Positions 1 to 11,523 of a stretch of 64,000 bases of DNA are shown one piece after another (position 1 is the stretch's first letter; the number at the start of each line of letters is the position of its first letter). This DNA comes from Ornithodoros turicata (lineage: Eukaryota > Arthropoda > Arachnida > Ixodida > Argasidae): contig NC_088201.1 in assembly GCF_037126465.1 (NCBI RefSeq), forward strand, positions 82,674,273 to 82,738,272, given 5' to 3'. Below the pieces are notes generated by a model. The model was given only the letters and a program-made list of their open reading frames with translations, had not been told where the DNA came from and searched no databases. The translations under genes and the position numbers were made by a program.

Positions 1-1395
1 CACATGCAGGAAAATAATAGTGAAACAAACGATCAAACAACAAACATTACGAATTTAATAAATTGAAATGGAAATAATCTACCTTTTGAAGTATTATAAA
101 ATCATCATTGCGACCTAATCTAGTCGAACAATATACAATTTTCGTCCTACTCAGGTAAAATAAACATTACCTTGACAGAGGTATCCAACACACGCAGTAC
201 AGCCAAGCAATATTTGCTACTTGAGCCCCGGTGGGGGTCACTCTCTCTCTCTCTATCCCTCTATACAGCCCAAAAGCAAAGAAACCGCACATCCTTTTGT
301 CAATCTATAGGGTGGGGAAACCCTCTCTCTTTTTCACACTCTTTCCTCCAAAGGGAAATATTCTTAGGACCGGTGTACAGAGGCGAAATTTTTTATTGAT
401 CGCAAACAGATATTGGAATTATTCGATTCTCAAGAACAGAATAAGAATCCTATCAACAAACAAACAATAGCACGCAAAAACAATCTAAGAATAGACTTTT
501 ATGTCAGTGCAAACTGGTTTTAGAAAAACATTATCTAAGCAAACGAGAAATATTATCGGCGCAAACAATGCTCAATCAAAACGAGAAACGTTGCATTTAA
601 TGTATTTCAAAAACCAGACACAACTATTACGCACACATTATTCTCAACCCACAAATATCAATCGAGTGAATATCTGAAGCAAAGAGAGAAAGTCAAATTT
701 ATTCAATGATAGAAACAATACTGATTCGAAAACGAGAATCAAATTTAATTACACCATTTTATGATAACTTTGTAATAGTAATTTCTACACGCAGAAGCCA
801 CAAACAAACTACTCATCTGAAATGTAATTAATGTAAGAGTTTGCTACAGGGAAAATCAACGCACACAACTTAAAAATGCTTTCCCAACTAGTAGAATATT
901 TTTATTAATATCAATCGAGCGATCATCTGAAGCAAACTCGAAGCAGTAATTAATTTAGGCAAACACTTTCTGAACAAGCAGGGCGATACATCACAGGAAC
1001 ACGTCTTTTTCATTCAGAACCCACTAGCAAAAAAAAAAAAAAAATGAGAGAGGGAAGCTGAGCTCCCATACAATTTCGCCAAGGTTGCGCCCGCAGGGAG
1101 TAGGGGGATCCTACAATGGTCTTGGTGAAAGTGAAAGGTGAAAGTCATAAACTGACTCCAACAACTCTAGCCTAGAATTGAGGGTTCTAGCGCGTTTAAA
1201 GCTCGCGTTTTTCTTACTCATCACATCTTTTTTTGTAAATTGACTTTCATAATTCTCACGACAGGTGGATATTAATAACATTCTAAACACGATAACATAA
1301 TAAATTTTTAATAAATAAAATGAGCACCGATATGATTTGTTTAAGTGTAGAGGCACACTACAAAACAGAACAGACAATTGCTCTACATTGAAGAG

Positions 1396-1763
1396 ATGGA
1401 CGGATTTTGTACTCGCTACCATAAGTCATGGGAAGATGTTATAAAAAACTGCTTCGAAAAGGAGGAGCCCCGAAACCCTTCAATTATCGCTGCATTTCAA
1501 TACGTCCTAGACATGGTCGTAATCGGAGATATGGTGCAAATTACGGAATTCAAGGTGCAAGAACTTGTATGCCGAATCTACAACAGTTATAAAAATATTT
1601 GCACGTCAACATCGGAAGGACCACTGGGTTTGATGGTGGAGTTTTTGAGGCTTGCTAACGAAGAATTGAAATATACTAGACCAAATGTAATTGTAATCAT
1701 TGCAATGGGCATTGCATTAATCAAGAAACCAATCAGATCGAATTATCATATACAACCAGTCTA
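1396..1763 (+). pseudogene. Unknown ORF A, left-arm copy, truncated by a MITE
   Basis: An open frame from ATG 1396 has a mirror copy at 9552-9959 on the minus strand. I do not recognise the family. The predicted chain is mostly helical, with a hydrophobic stretch near its end (NVIVIIAMGIALI). The MITE at 1764 replaces the original C-terminus and adds a few foreign codons before a stop at 1806. Compared with the right-arm copy, most visible differences change the amino acid (R/S, P/D, I/F, T/M, C/S, S/W, K/Q), which argues against current selection. The frame is open upstream of the ATG, so this may be an internal exon. A W-x-G-P-L-G-L-M-V-E-F pattern faintly recalls a Bcl-2 BH1 region, but that is too weak for a call. 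Confidence 0.45.
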
Positions 1764-1974
1764 CAGGGTGTTCAAAATTAAGCTTTCACTAGCACTTTAT
1801 AAATAGGCGAACAAAAGCAAAACTGGTGCTATTTTTCGGTTCCTTGAGTAAGAAACAGGTGCTACATAATTAGCAGCACTTGTTTCTTACACAAGTAACG
1901 TAAAGTTATCATCAGGTTTCCTGTCATCGCTGTGTTTCCGTAGCGCTCGTAAAAGCTTAATTTTGAACACCCTG
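1764..1974. mobile_element. 211-bp MITE with 22-bp inverted ends and a TA target
   Basis: Its ends are CAGGGTGTTCAAAATTAAGC and the exact inverse, read outward to position 1974. The right arm of the giant repeat lacks it and reads continuously (cagtctatatcg), so the empty site is visible in the same window. The left flank is TA and the right flank CA, consistent with a TA duplication with one base changed. Inside is a second imperfect palindrome (about 1848-1895). There is no coding capacity. The TA target and CAGGGTGT end suggest a Tc1/mariner-type non-autonomous element; the superfamily is inference. Confidence 0.85.
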
Positions 1975-2112
1975 CATATCGCACGGTTCATTACGGATTT
2001 GTTGAAATTACACCTAACGGTTGAAATGGAAAATACATAAAAAATCTTATCACGTGATATGTTCCACTAGAGCATTTACCCCCACATTTATTTTCTTCTA
2101 CCAGTTCTTGCA

Positions 2113-2970
2113 ATGATGTCGAATGAACAAAAGTTCAATATTGTCGTGCAAGGTCTGATGTATCATCACTTATTGAAATTCAACAAACATATCAATTGCG
2201 GTGGACCACCGGACGATTTTCATCTAATACTTTCTTGTACGCCATTCAAGAATCTTCACACAAAGAAAGGAAACATCAATTAGAGTGTCATGGTTGTGGT
2301 CACTCCTGGGGAAAGAAGAAGCTCGGGGAAAAACGGGCAAGGTGGGAAGGTGTGACGTAACGGGCACGGACAGAGGTGCACGGGCGATTGTGTTCTGGAA
2401 GAGAGGATTCCTGGCTGACTGTCGGCATCGTCTTGGGGGTCCTACCGCCTGGTTCTGGGTTTCAACATCCACCTGGTCCTGGGTTCCTGGTTCTGGCTGC
2501 GGGTCTGCCCTACCAGGTTCTGGCTGCTGGTGCGCCTCACCGGGTTCCTGCCTCTGGCTCTGGATTGCTCGGTTGCTGGCGTTGCGCGGTCCACCCCCGA
2601 GGGTTACCCATGCTCACAGTAAAGTTTCTACTTACAACATTGTTTGACACTGTCTCATGCTGGCTTCTATCCGAACTACCCTGAGGGCTCTGGCGGCCAC
2701 GTCCAGTGTAGGCACTGTGAATTTGACCAGCTGTCACGTAGGTTGACTCACAGCCTGCCGCATCACAAACAGAATGTGCAAGTTCATCGCAACAAAGTAC
2801 AAGTTGTTGAAGCAATACAAACAGGGCGACAACATATCGCCTGCGTTAATCAACGCTGGATTCAAGCGCTCAATAATCAGAATGAACTATTTGATGTCTT
2901 CGGAATTCATCAATCAAGACAACAAACTAAAACTTCAGAGTCTGGAATAGAACTGTAATTTATCGAAATA
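2113..2970 (+). pseudogene. Unknown ORF B, left-arm copy, split by an insertion
   Basis: Starting at the ATG near 2113, the sequence corresponds to the ORF at 9187-9462 (minus) in the other arm. The family is not recognised. In this arm the frame is broken at 2281 by about 490 bp of unrelated sequence; homology resumes near 2775 and runs to about 2950. The other copy has its own frame breaks. It lies about 350 bp downstream of ORF A in the same orientation, and the pair may once have been exons of one gene or neighbouring genes of the duplicated unit. Confidence 0.4.
2281..2773. mobile_element. 493-bp insertion specific to the left arm
   Basis: The right arm reads straight through this point (aacatcaataagagactgtg), while the left arm carries extra sequence. 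The middle (about 2455-2580) is a degenerate run of ccaggttctggctgc-like units. No terminal repeats, poly-A tail or clear target duplication were found, so the element type is unknown. Confidence 0.55.
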
Positions 2971-3078
2971 AATAAGTGTGTATAAGTGTATAAGTGTATA
3001 ACTGAATTAATAATAAATGTAATATTCGTCATCAATGTAATGTATTCTACACATTGCAACGAAACCAGCTTATTAGTA

Positions 3079-3288
3079 TGGATAGATTGAAGATTGCTAA
3101 GGAGACGTTTATTCCACACTGTGTACAAGAATCCTCGCATGGAATCAGCGCTGGCAATCAAAGAGATTTTACATGACCACACTCTATACAACATCGACAT
3201 CCGAAGGATAGAATTGTGGAAGAAGAATCGCTCATTGAAATTTAGAGGCATGTTACATCAATCTTTATTTACAAAAGAGGATAACTAA
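3079..3288 (+). pseudogene. Possible ORF C remnant in the left arm
   Basis: A frame open to 3288 has a mirror in the right arm (about 8806-9020, minus), but the mirror carries stop codons. Read without frameshift the left copy is basic and short, with an ATG only at about 3139; an alternative ATG at 3079 opens another frame. No family is recognised. It is listed because both arms keep the segment and it follows ORFs A and B in order. Confidence 0.25.
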
Positions 3289-4008
3289 TATTTTGCGAAA
3301 GCTTATTTTATGAATTAAATTGCACAGTGCATATATTTTCTCAAACGATTGGACAGTTGTCAATATATGTTGAAAGGAATCTATTATCAAATGACGCGAT
3401 GCAAGTGATGGATTTTGCAAGCATGACGCGCAGGCGGAGCCTACAATTCTAATCATCGTAACACGTGGCACACAATTGCATTCAGATTTTGGGATAATCG
3501 AATCACACAACTGTCAGCAGAAATGTTTAACCACTATACAATGAAGATGAGCACTATGCATAAAGACAATGGAAGATATGTAATTATAACATGTAAATAT
3601 TCCTTTTGCAAACTTAACCAAAGCAGCACAGATCACACATAAACATAGATCCAATTCACAAAATGTACCTGAGGTTTTCATGAGCAATACTGAAAAACCA
3701 TCAACCTATTCATGATGTCATAGCATATGAGGGACTACAAATAGAAAGCGCATAGTTTAATTTTAGAATATTTAGCTCATAATGAGACAAAACGCAAACT
3801 CCACACCAAAGATCATTTTCTTCTTTAAATTTTCAAAGTCAAAACTGTACACTTTTTCTCACAATTTTTTTAAAGATATAAATTAAAAAGCTGTCTATAT
3901 AGTCACACATTGTATACAAGATATTTGCTTGTGCATTAATTGATAAAATTTATCAGATCACATTCCGGAGCAGTGGAGACTATCACACATCAGAAAGTGT
4001 ATAATTAA

Positions 4009-4643
4009 AAGTTGAACGGATACCGCAATTTACGAACTGAGTTGTAGGAAGTGCAATTTCACAATACGCAAGCTTTAGCTGACTCACTTTGACACGCGAA
4101 GGTTTTAAGAACTCTTTCATGATGACAGAGAATTTAATCGACTGGATTGATATTTTCTATATACACTATAACGTAACGTGAATTCTCTATGTCGTGGATA
4201 TTAAAAGTTACGAATATTTTTCCAACGAAGTTTACCTAAAACGCTAAGAAATGATCACCCGCGTCGTCGAATGCGTTTCCGCAACATGCCGGGCAACGTT
4301 TCCCAGACACCGTTCCGAAACCGAACACGATTCGGCGCAGAACGCGTTAACGCGGCACCCCCACGCGAGCGTGTTGCTTTCTTCCGGAAACGAGTTCGTC
4401 GACGTGAGTGACCATTTCTTCGAGTTTTAGGTAAACTTCGTAAACTTTTAATATCCACGACATAGAGAATTCACGTTAGGTTATAGTGTATACAGAAAAT
4501 ATCAACCCAGTCGATTAAATTCTTTGTCATCATGAAAGTGTTCTTAAAACCTCCGCGTGTCAAAGTGGGCGAGCTAAAGCTTGCGTATTGTGAAATTGCA
4601 CTTTCTACAGCTCAGTTCGTAAATTGCGGTACCCGTTCAAATT
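4009..4643. mobile_element. Fold-back element of about 635 bp with a TTAA-like target
   Basis: The left half (from aagttgaacggataccgc at about 4009) is the inverse of the right half (to gcggtacccgttcaaatt at about 4643), with arms of roughly 280 bp around a GC-rich centre near 4290-4385. The flanks read TTAA on each side. The same junction in the right arm of the giant repeat (aaacactt followed by actgatg, near 7800) lacks it, confirming a separate insertion. No coding capacity. The TTAA target suggests piggyBac- or Kolobok-type mobilisation. Confidence 0.75.
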
Positions 4644-4668
4644 TTAATTAAAGGGACCGAAAAGTGAA

Positions 4669-7600
4669 TATAAACCTATCGAAACTTTATGTTCAGCGAA
4701 AAGCGTGAACCTTCAAAAGTTCAAATATCAAAGAACTCCGCTGAAATTGCTTTAGTTTTTCTGTAATCGAATTTTTCATAATTGCATGTCCAGGGACCTA
4801 GTAGGAAATCGGGCAGTCTGTCAACAATTGCATGACCCCGCGCCATCTGTCGAGGACGCATGTAATACGCGCACTTCCGGGCACTAATCCGGCGAAAACA
4901 AAATGGCAGTGGGCATTTGTGACAAATTTCTACGTCGAGAACGTCGAGCCTCTTGAACATGAGTGCGCTGGAATTCCGCATTCGAGAACTGTCGCTCACA
5001 CAGAACTGTGGTTCGTGCGTTAACGTGCTGGAAAGTGTGTTCTTCGCAGCAGAAGATTCCTCGTCCAGAGATTAATCGGAGTCACATTCGTCCTCAGCAG
5101 TAGCTCACCGTGCCGTGAACATCGACTGCTTTGTGAAATTTCCATGTATCAGGGAGAAGCACTTGTGTAAGCCGCAACAAGCGCTGTTTTTTCGTCGTGC
5201 AGGTGTTCATGTGTGAAATGCAAACCGACAGATACTACGGTTTTTGCTGCCGAGAGGTAGAGAATGCGTGTGAAAAGCAGACAGACAATTGCATCAGAAC
5301 TACCGTATATTTCGAAATACTGTGCCTTGACACCGAAGTACTGCAAGTGTCATTTACATACATCCGAGAAACCGAAGAGCATGGCAACATACACGGCAGC
5401 GCCGTGTGGTCTTTACGCGCTACTTGAACGGCAAACTGGACGGAAAACCCTTATTTCTGCAGGACATTCCGTTATACCACCTGTCGGCCATTCACAAGAT
5501 GGATATGTGGTGCTCCGAGAAAATACAATAGAAAGTACTCCACTGGATCTCGATCTGCGTCATGCATGCTATAAGGGATGCTTTCCCATCAGTGCGCTGA
5601 CTTTTCTCATTGCTTTTTCTTTGCTGTCACAGCATATTATAATTACTAGTTTGTTCTTGGAGGGTTAAGTAATCTGTGGGCATAGATGTATTTGTAGGTT
5701 ATACTCAAGTCTCAATTGTATATGTGAGGAGTAAGTAAGATAATTTTCATCAGTGTCATTCAGCTGAACTGTGTTCATAACATTTTAGTATACTTCTTAG
5801 TGACTATGTTTCCAAATGTTAATTAATATTTAAACCAACATTGGGATTTAACACTTCATTAGCTCTGTTTTGGTAAACGGAGTAACTGATTCATTATCAC
5901 GTCACCAACTAACATTTGTAAAGAAGGACTTGAGGGCTGACTTACTTCAAGTATTATTAACCCTTGATCTCGGTTCAAAGTTAATCATACACCATTGGTG
6001 TGCATAGTACGCCAAAATGGCTAAATAATTTATAGCATAAGTTCTCTGTTACTGTAATTGAGATGTACTTTTGTAAAGTACTTTTGACAGACATGCAAAT
6101 TGAAACTGGCTTCAGTGTACACTACAAATGCATCGTAACATTTAATTGAAATATAATATAAGAGTAGAAGCAACATTTTGTCACAACTCAAACTATATCT
6201 CTCTTTTTTATTGTCCAGGGATTTAGGAAAGAGAGCAGGACTTCCTGCCCTCTGATGTTTTGACGTACTTGATAGAGTTGTAAAACCTGCAACAAAATAA
6301 ACAAGAGAAGTATAAACAGTTTCGTCTTTCCCTTTTGAATTCAACAAGCTAGTTATATTTTACCATTTCTGCAGTTTTGTATTCTCTGTTGGTGAAAAGA
6401 TTACAGGGACAATAATGCTGCAGATCCAACAGTGACTACACAGCAGATCCTATAAATTTAGGACCAATATGATGTGGTAACCTTGCATGGCTCACTACAG
6501 CAGTGACACACACTGAACAATTCCAGTAGTGGGGCTTCAAAGACAATGAACTTTCACTGTTTCAATGGTCATTCAAGTGTAGAGGATGCATCTCTAGAAA
6601 ATTAATTCGCGTTCCTTAGTCATATAACTACACCTCTTCACACAGGAAGTATTCTTCTACCATTCAAACAAGCTAGCAGTTCTCATCGGTTTCTTCTCCT
6701 ACTGTTGACGTCGTACTAATGTTCTGCACCTGTCCAAAGCCTCCATAAATGTCACAAAGTCTGCAACACCTAACAAATCTACTGCTTCCATATCTGGACT
6801 TTGCATACCTGCTTTCAGCTATTTCTGTCATGTCAACTTGAGTGCCTGGATCACGCAATACGTAGTAGTCTGGCGCCACTTCAACACTGGAAGGCCCCTG
6901 GAATTAAATTTGTTGATGTTGACAATATTGAGTACGGGATAAGTAGGATAACTTAAGTTAAATGGAATACGTCATCGTTATATTATAATTTATACATGTG
7001 TGACGTCTGTACATACCTAAGAGTTGTGTTGAACTCGTCACTTCGGTGAAGCAAAATCACTGGTTACTGAACGGCAGTTTGCTTCGGACGCCTTCGCAAT
7101 TCGCCGTCTACGGCATCTTCTTCGTAGTCATCGGCAGCACAATAAGCTCAGCACACACGACACGACTGCTACATCTAATAGCCGAGTGTTTCGAACCACA
7201 TTCGTTCTCGCGCTCACTCCTCTTGTGGCAGAAAACGAAGATGAACGAACATGATTTTAGCATCCCCGAACACCACAGGCAGATGTAGGTATCCTGAATA
7301 CGTGACACAGCAGCCACGAACATGTCATCCACTTCCACTTACTATTTCGCGAGACCAACATGACCACCCACGACGTAAACAATAAACGCGATAACACAGA
7401 CGGCCTTGCAGATGGCGCGGTGGATCGTAGTCGTAGCCCGTAGCAGCGAAGTAGATGAATGCTTTATTAGCGTAGAAACTATGGAAGTGAGCGTCATTTT
7501 TAAAATGTCGTTTAGCTGTAAGATCCTGTGCGTCAACTTTGTTCTCTATAAAATTAGCTCTCACGTAGTAAGGATTGACCAATCCCTGGGAGCCCTGGAC

Positions 7601-7777
7601 CGGAAACCGCCGAAACCCAAGTTTCTCTTTTTCGCCGTTTGTTGGCAGCACCGTCCATGTTCCGGCAATGTTCAAAATATTTATATGTAAAAAATATGCC
7701 GAATTGAGAAGTAATGCTTTCTGTGTCTTATCAAACAATGATGTTGTGCACGACAGTGGACAAAAATATGGGGGTTA
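4669..7777. other. Spacer between the arms; no gene recognised
   Basis: About 3.1 kb is not shared between arms. Short frames occur on both strands, but none resembles a known family or is long enough to trust. The stretch 4830-5660 has several adjoining plus-strand open blocks in different frames and a higher GC content, so it could be a decayed coding region. The part 6670-7740 on the minus strand has weak open frames, also unrecognised. 5670-6670 is AT-rich with no visible structure. Confidence 0.5.
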
Positions 7778-8189
7778 TTTTTCACTTTTCGGTCCCTTTA
7801 AACACTTACTGATGTGTGATAGTCTCCACTGCTCCGGAATGTGATCTGATAAATTTTATCAATTAATGCACAAGCAAATATCTTGTATACAATGTGTGAC
7901 TCTAGACAGCTTTTTAATTTATATCTTTAAAAAATTGTAAGGAAGAGTGTACAGTTTTGACTTTGAAAATTTAAACAAGAAAATGATCTTTGGTGTGGAG
8001 TTTGCGTTTTGTCTCATTATGAGCTAAAAACTTCTAAAATTAAACGATGCACTTTCTATTTGTAGTGCCTCATATGCTATGACATTATGAATAGCCTGAT
8101 AGTTTTTCAGTATTGCTCATGAAAACCTCAGGTACATTTTGTGAATTGGATCTATGTTTATGTGTGATCTGCGCTGCTTTGGTTAAGTT

Positions 8190-8466
8190 CGGCCTCGGTG
8201 GCTCAGTCGGTAGCGTGTTCGCCTTTTGATCCCGAGACCGCGGGTTCGAACCCGACCGAGGACGCCAGCAACTTGGTGGAAGGGTACAAGTTGCTTAGAC
8301 ACGCCGTCTTCTGCAAGGGGCGTTAAATATGGGGTGCCGTGTGATGAGCTTTCGTCACACGTTAAAGAACTCTCAGGTGGGCAAAAGCAATCCACAGACC
8401 GACCGCTGTGGCGTCGCTCATGATCTCAGTTGTCTCGCGACGTAAACACCCAATTACTATTATTAT
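8190..8466 (+). mobile_element. tRNA-derived SINE, full length with target duplication
   Basis: The head is tRNA-like, with an A-box-like TGGCTCAGTCGGTAGCG and a B-box GGTTCGAACCC at 8243-8253. The body includes the acgttaaagaactctcaggtggg phrase common in tick-type SINEs, and the tail is attattatt. The 11-bp ttggttaagtt at 8179-8189 is repeated at 8467-8477. The left arm of the giant repeat has the empty site, so insertion followed the duplication. It resembles tick Ruka-like SINEs; the name is from memory. Confidence 0.92.
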
Positions 8467-9186
8467 TTGGTTAAGTTTGCAAAAGGAATATTTACTTATT
8501 ATAATTACATATCTTCCATTGTCTTCATGCATAGCGCTCATCTTCATTGCATAGTGGTTATCTGATGACAGTTGTGTGATTCGATTCTCCCAAAATCTGA
8601 CTGCAATTGTGTGCCACGTGTTACGATGATTAGAATTGTAGACTCCGCCTGCGCGTCATGCTTGTAAAATCCATCACTTGCATCGCACCATTTGATAATT
8701 GATTCCTTTCAACGTATATTGACAACTGTCCAATCGTTTGAGAAAATATATACACTGTGCAATTTAATTCATAAAATCAGCTTTCGCAAAATATTAGTTA
8801 TACTCTTTTGTAAACAAAGATCGATGTAACATGCCTCTAAATTTCAATTAACGATTCTTCTTCTACAATTCTATCCTTCGGATGTCGATGCTGTATAGAG
8901 TGTGGTCATTTAAAATATATTTGATTGCCAGCGCTGATCCCATGCGAGGATCCTTGTACATAGTGTGGAATAAACGTCCCCTTAGCAATCTTCAGTCTAT
9001 CCATACTAATAGGCTGCTTTCGTTGCAATGTGTAGAATACATTACATTGATGACTAATATTACATTTATTATTCTTTCAGTTATACACTTATTTATTTCG
9101 ATAAATTACAGTTCTATTCCCACTCTGAAGTTTTCGTTTGTTGTCTTGATTGATGAATTCCGAAGACATCAAATAGTGTATTCTGA

Positions 9187-9462
9187 TTATATGGGTCGCT
9201 TGAATCCAGCGTTGATTAACGCAGGCGATATGTTGTCGCCATGTTTGTATAGCTTCAACAACTTGCACTTGGTTGTGATGAACTTGCACAGTCTCTTATT
9301 GATGTTTCCTTTCTTTGTATGAAGATTGTTGAATGGCGTACAAGAGAGTATTAGATGAAATTCGTCCGGTGGTCCACCGCAATTGATATGTTTGTTGAGT
9401 TTCAAAAAGTGATGATACATCACACCTTGCACGACAATATTGAACTTCTCTTCATTTGACAT
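9187..9462 (-). pseudogene. Unknown ORF B, right-arm copy
   Basis: The frame from ATG 9462 runs about 91 codons to a stop near 9187; homology with the left arm continues beyond (to about 9090) in another frame, so the original was longer. It contains a C-G-G-P-P-D-E-F-H-L segment. It is not assigned to any family. It lies just downstream of ORF A' in the same orientation, as in the left arm. Confidence 0.4.
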
Positions 9463-9551
9463 CGGTGCAAGAACTCGTAGAAGAAAATAAATGTGGGTAA
9501 AGGCTCTAGTGGAACATACCACGTGATAAGATTTTTTATGTATTTTCCATT

Positions 9552-9959
9552 TCAACCGTTAGGTGTAATTTCAACAAATGAACCGCGCGATATAGACTGC
9601 TCGTATATGACAATTTGACCGATTGCTTTCTTGATTAATGCAATGCCCATTGCAATGATTACAATTACATTTGGTCTAGTGTATTGCAATTCTTCGTTAG
9701 CAAGCCTCAAAAACTCCACCATCAAACCCAGTGGCCCTTCCCATGTTGACGTGGAAATATTTTTATAACTATTGTAGATTCGGCATACAAGTTCTTGCAC
9801 CTTGAATTCCATAATTTGCACCATATCTCCGAATACGACCATGTCTAGGACGTATTGAAATGCAGCGATAATTGAATCGTTTGATGGCTCCTCCTTTTCG
9901 AAGCAGTTTTTTATCACATCTTCCCATGACTTATGATAGCGAGTACAAAATCCGTCCAT
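9552..9959 (-). pseudogene. Unknown ORF A', right-arm copy (136 codons)
   Basis: This longer copy of ORF A starts at ATG 9959 and reaches a stop at 9552 without the MITE that truncates the left copy. It is predicted helical with a hydrophobic run near residues 105-117. No motif is secure. The excess of amino-acid-changing differences from the left copy suggests both are relaxed. The frame is open upstream to 9977, so a spliced 5' exon is possible. Confidence 0.4.
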
Positions 9960-10217
9960 CTCTTCAATGTAGAGCAATTGTCGGTTCTGTTTTGTAGTGT
10001 GGCTCTACCCTTAATTAAATAATATCGGTGCTCATTTTATTTATTAAAAATTTAATATGTTATCGTGTTTAGTATGTTATTAATATCCACCTGTCGTAAG
10101 AATTATGAAAGTCAATTTACAAAAAAGATGTGATGAGTAAGTAAAACGCGAGCTTTAAACGCGCTAGAACCCTCAATTCCCGACTTGAGTTGTTGGAGTC
10201 AGTTTATGACTTTCACC

Positions 10218-10351
10218 TTGCCAGCGTATCACCATTGCCAATTGTATGTCGCTGGGAGCTGTGAGTCCCTCAAGTCACTAGAGTGACTTTTTTCCACAGC
10301 TTCCACCACAATTTTTCTTTGTGGAAATAAATTCACATTACATTACATTAC
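10218..10351 (+). mobile_element. 5'-truncated retroelement tail in the right arm
   Basis: 134 bp absent from the left arm, ending in three copies of attac, as in 3' tails of truncated LINEs or their SINE partners. The left arm gives the uninterrupted site. Too short to classify. Confidence 0.6.
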
Positions 10352-11523
10352 CTTTCACTTTCACCAAGACCATTGTAGGATCCCCCTACTCCGTGCGGGC
10401 GTAACCTTTGCGAAATTGTATGGGAGCTCAGCTTCCCTCGCTCATTTTTTATTTATTTATTTATTTATTTTTTGCTACTGGGTTCTGAATGAAAAAGACG
10501 TGTTCCTGTGATTATCGCCCTGCTTGTTCAGAAAGTGCTTGCCTAAATTTATTACTCCTTTGAGTTTGCTTCAGATGATCGCTCGATTGATATTAATAAA
10601 AATATTCTACTAGTTGAGAAAGTATTTTTAAGTTGTGTGCGTTGATTTTCGCTGTAGCAAACTCTTACATTAATTTGCATTTCAGATGAGTTGTTTGTTT
10701 GTGGCTTCTGCATGTAGAAATTACTATTACAAAGTTATCATAAAATGGTGTAATTAAATTTGATTCTTGTTTTCGAATCAGTATCGTTTCTATCATTAAA
10801 TAAATTTGACTTTCTCTCTTTGCTTCAGATATTCACTCGATTGATATTTGTGGGTTGAGAATAATGTGTGCATAATAGTTGTGTCTGGTTTTTGAAATAC
10901 ATTAAATGCAACGTTTCTCGTTTTGATCGAGCATTGTTTGCGCCGATAATATTTCTCGTTTGCTTAGATAACGTTTTTCTAAAACCAGTTTGCACTGACA
11001 TAAAAGTCTATTCTTAGATTTTTTTTGCGTGCTATTGTTTGTTTGTTGATAGAATTCTTATTGTGTTCTTGAGAATCGAATAATTCCAATGTCTACTTGC
11101 TATAGTTGATCAATAAAAAATTTCGCCTCTGTACACCGGTCCTAAGAATATTTCCCTATGGAGGAAAGAATGTGAAAAAGGGAGATTGTTTCCCCACCCC
11201 ATAGATTGACAAAAGGATGTGCGGCTTCTTTGCTTTTTGGCTGTATAGAGGGAGAGAGAGAGAGATAGAGTGACCCCCACTGGGGGGCTCAAGTAGCAAA
11301 GTTTGGCTGTACTGTGTAAAGCTTGGCTGTACTGCGTGTGTTGGATACCTCTGTCAAGGTAATGTTTATATTGCCTGAGTAGGACGAAAATTGTATATTG
11401 TTCGACTAGATTAGGTCGCAATGATGATTTTATGATACTTCAAAAGATAGATTATTTCCAATTTATTAAATTTGTAATGTTTGTTGTTTGATAGTTTGTT
11501 TCGATATTATTTTCCTGCATGTG

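Larger units (their letters stand above)
1..4668. repeat. Left arm of an 11.5-kb giant inverted repeat
   Basis: Bases 1-10 are the reverse complement of 11514-11523, and the match continues through the arm to about 4668, which pairs with about 7778. The arm includes the CT-rich block near 240, the ORF near 1396, the ORF pieces near 2113-2960, and the stretch 3961-3993 that mirrors 7810-7842. The arm is interrupted by later insertions absent from the other arm: a TA-flanked MITE (1764-1974), a segment at 2281-2773 and a fold-back at 4009-4643. It starts at the window edge, so it may extend further left. Most of 1-1377 is AT-rich and non-coding, with a poly-A run near 1029. The arms are similar but diverged by scattered substitutions, so the duplication is not recent. 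Confidence 0.9.
7778..11523. repeat. Right arm of the 11.5-kb giant inverted repeat
   Basis: This is the reverse complement of 1-4668 minus that arm's insertions. It carries its own insertions: a SINE with an 11-bp target duplication (8190-8466) and a short retroelement tail (10218-10351). The outer end (10550-11523) is AT-rich and contains repeated short phrases such as tttctcgttttgat and cagat-ctcgattgatatt. Homology cannot be followed past 11523 because the left arm reaches the window edge. Confidence 0.9.

Noticed and set aside
1396..1763. Viral or cellular Bcl-2-like protein
   Set aside because: Only one short W-x-G-like pattern fits; no BH2 or BH3 motif could be argued, and the copy is decaying.
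4832..5668. Host gene in the spacer of the inverted repeat
   Set aside because: Open blocks change frame repeatedly, no domain is recognisable and no convincing splice pattern joins them.
8190..8270. Functional tRNA gene
   Set aside because: A and B boxes are present, but the sequence continues into a SINE body with target duplications, and a second copy exists at 48608.
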